Shown piece by piece: positions 45,357 through 45,473 of a stretch of DNA of 45,473 nt. Position numbers and translations under genes: made by a program. Positions within the stretch are counted from its first letter, which is position 1, and each line of letters begins with the position of its first letter. The DNA is from an uncultured Nitrospira sp. (lineage in GTDB: Bacteria > Nitrospirota > Nitrospiria > Nitrospirales > Nitrospiraceae), in contig CABVSA010000021.1 of assembly GCA_902500805.1 (NCBI GenBank), positions 1 through 45,473 of the forward strand, given 5' to 3'. The notes beneath the pieces were generated by a model, which saw nothing but the letters and a program-made list of their open reading frames with translations, did not search any database and was not told the DNA's origin.

Positions 45357-45473
45357 CCCTCTTCAATCCGACAGACCTGCGCAACCGAATCGAGCAGCTG
45401 GGGGACCTTCCCACGCTTCCCCATGTCGTACAACGGCTGGCCGCTATGATCAGTCGTCCCACCGTGTCGGCTG
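45353..45473 (+). CDS. HDOD-domain protein (partial, 5' end only)
   Basis: Forty residues are visible, beginning MTLFNPTDLRNRIEQLGDLP, then TLPHVVQRLAAMISRPTVSA. The LPTLP-hVVQRL-hhI pattern is the start of an HDOD domain, a signalling domain related to HD-GYP. The ATG overlaps the preceding stop by 4 bp. The rest lies outside the window. Confidence 0.8.
   Translation, partial: MTLFNPTDLRNRIEQLGDLPTLPHVVQRLAAMISRPTVSA

Noticed and set aside
1..45473. CRISPR array, tRNA, rRNA or prophage
   Set aside because: No regularly spaced repeat, no tRNA-like fold or rRNA sequence and no phage structural gene was recognised on reading; a tRNA scan could still find something missed by eye.

Overview
The window (about 45.5 kb, moderately GC-rich, densely coding on both strands) reads as chromosomal DNA of a Nitrospira-like member of the Nitrospirota. 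This is inferred from gene content and recollection, not from a database search. Supporting points are an ffh-rpsP-rimM-trmD-rplS-rnhB-yraN-ftsEX-envC-ctp run, a SmbP-type His-rich periplasmic protein, a Pup-type protein modifier outside the Actinobacteria, a K+-independent membrane pyrophosphatase, and palindromic intergenic elements of a kind common in Nitrospira. I see no rRNA, tRNA, CRISPR array, phage module or intact transposase gene.

Layout. 1-8114 (minus strand) is one long housekeeping run: SRP GTPase ffh, ribosomal proteins and 16S/tRNA maturation factors (rpsP, rimM, trmD, rplS), rnhB, yraN, then the division/peptidoglycan module ftsE-ftsX-envC (4-bp ATGA overlaps at ftsE/ftsX and ftsX/envC) and a C-terminal processing peptidase cut by the window edge. 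8351-12360 holds a small membrane protein, uvrB, a glycine-tailed RRM protein and a secreted LamG-like protein. 12507-18774 holds a secreted M28 peptidase, a TolC-type outer-membrane protein, a degenerate CPBP-like membrane protein, a DUF3147 protein, an arylamine N-acetyltransferase and a YbjQ protein. 18904-21705 is a UvrA-type ATPase, followed by a heme-binding-like gene split by an in-frame TAA. 22755-23397 has no gene I can support. 23398-31395 mixes a nucleotidyltransferase pair, a DUF3422 membrane protein, a palindromic repeat, YqgE, a nitrilase-family amidohydrolase, SmbP, a rhodanese, an HDAC-family deacetylase, a TPR protein and an unknown two-gene unit with nuclease-like motifs. 31546-36165 holds oligoendopeptidase F, an RluE-type pseudouridine synthase, a MITE-like element, a Fur-box-controlled Bfd-like ferredoxin, an exported flavodoxin lipoprotein with a zinc-ribbon partner, and an exported DUF192 protein. 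36251-42717 (minus) is hppA, an orphan pup gene, recJ and relA/spoT. The right end holds a PQQ-type sugar dehydrogenase lipoprotein, a small unknown protein and the start of an HDOD signalling operon.

The most notable items are the orphan Pup gene ending in GGE with no proteasome or ligase gene beside it (40295-40492), the 213-bp element with 16-bp perfect terminal inverted repeats flanked by CTAA (34057-34273), the gene interrupted by a single in-frame stop (21765-22754), and the promoter with a Fur-like palindrome in front of the Bfd-type ferredoxin (34303-34345). I did not find a clearly new multi-gene system. The closest candidates are the unknown pair at 30217-31395, the nucleotidyltransferase pair at 23398-24101 and the zinc-ribbon/flavodoxin-lipoprotein pair at 34696-35557.
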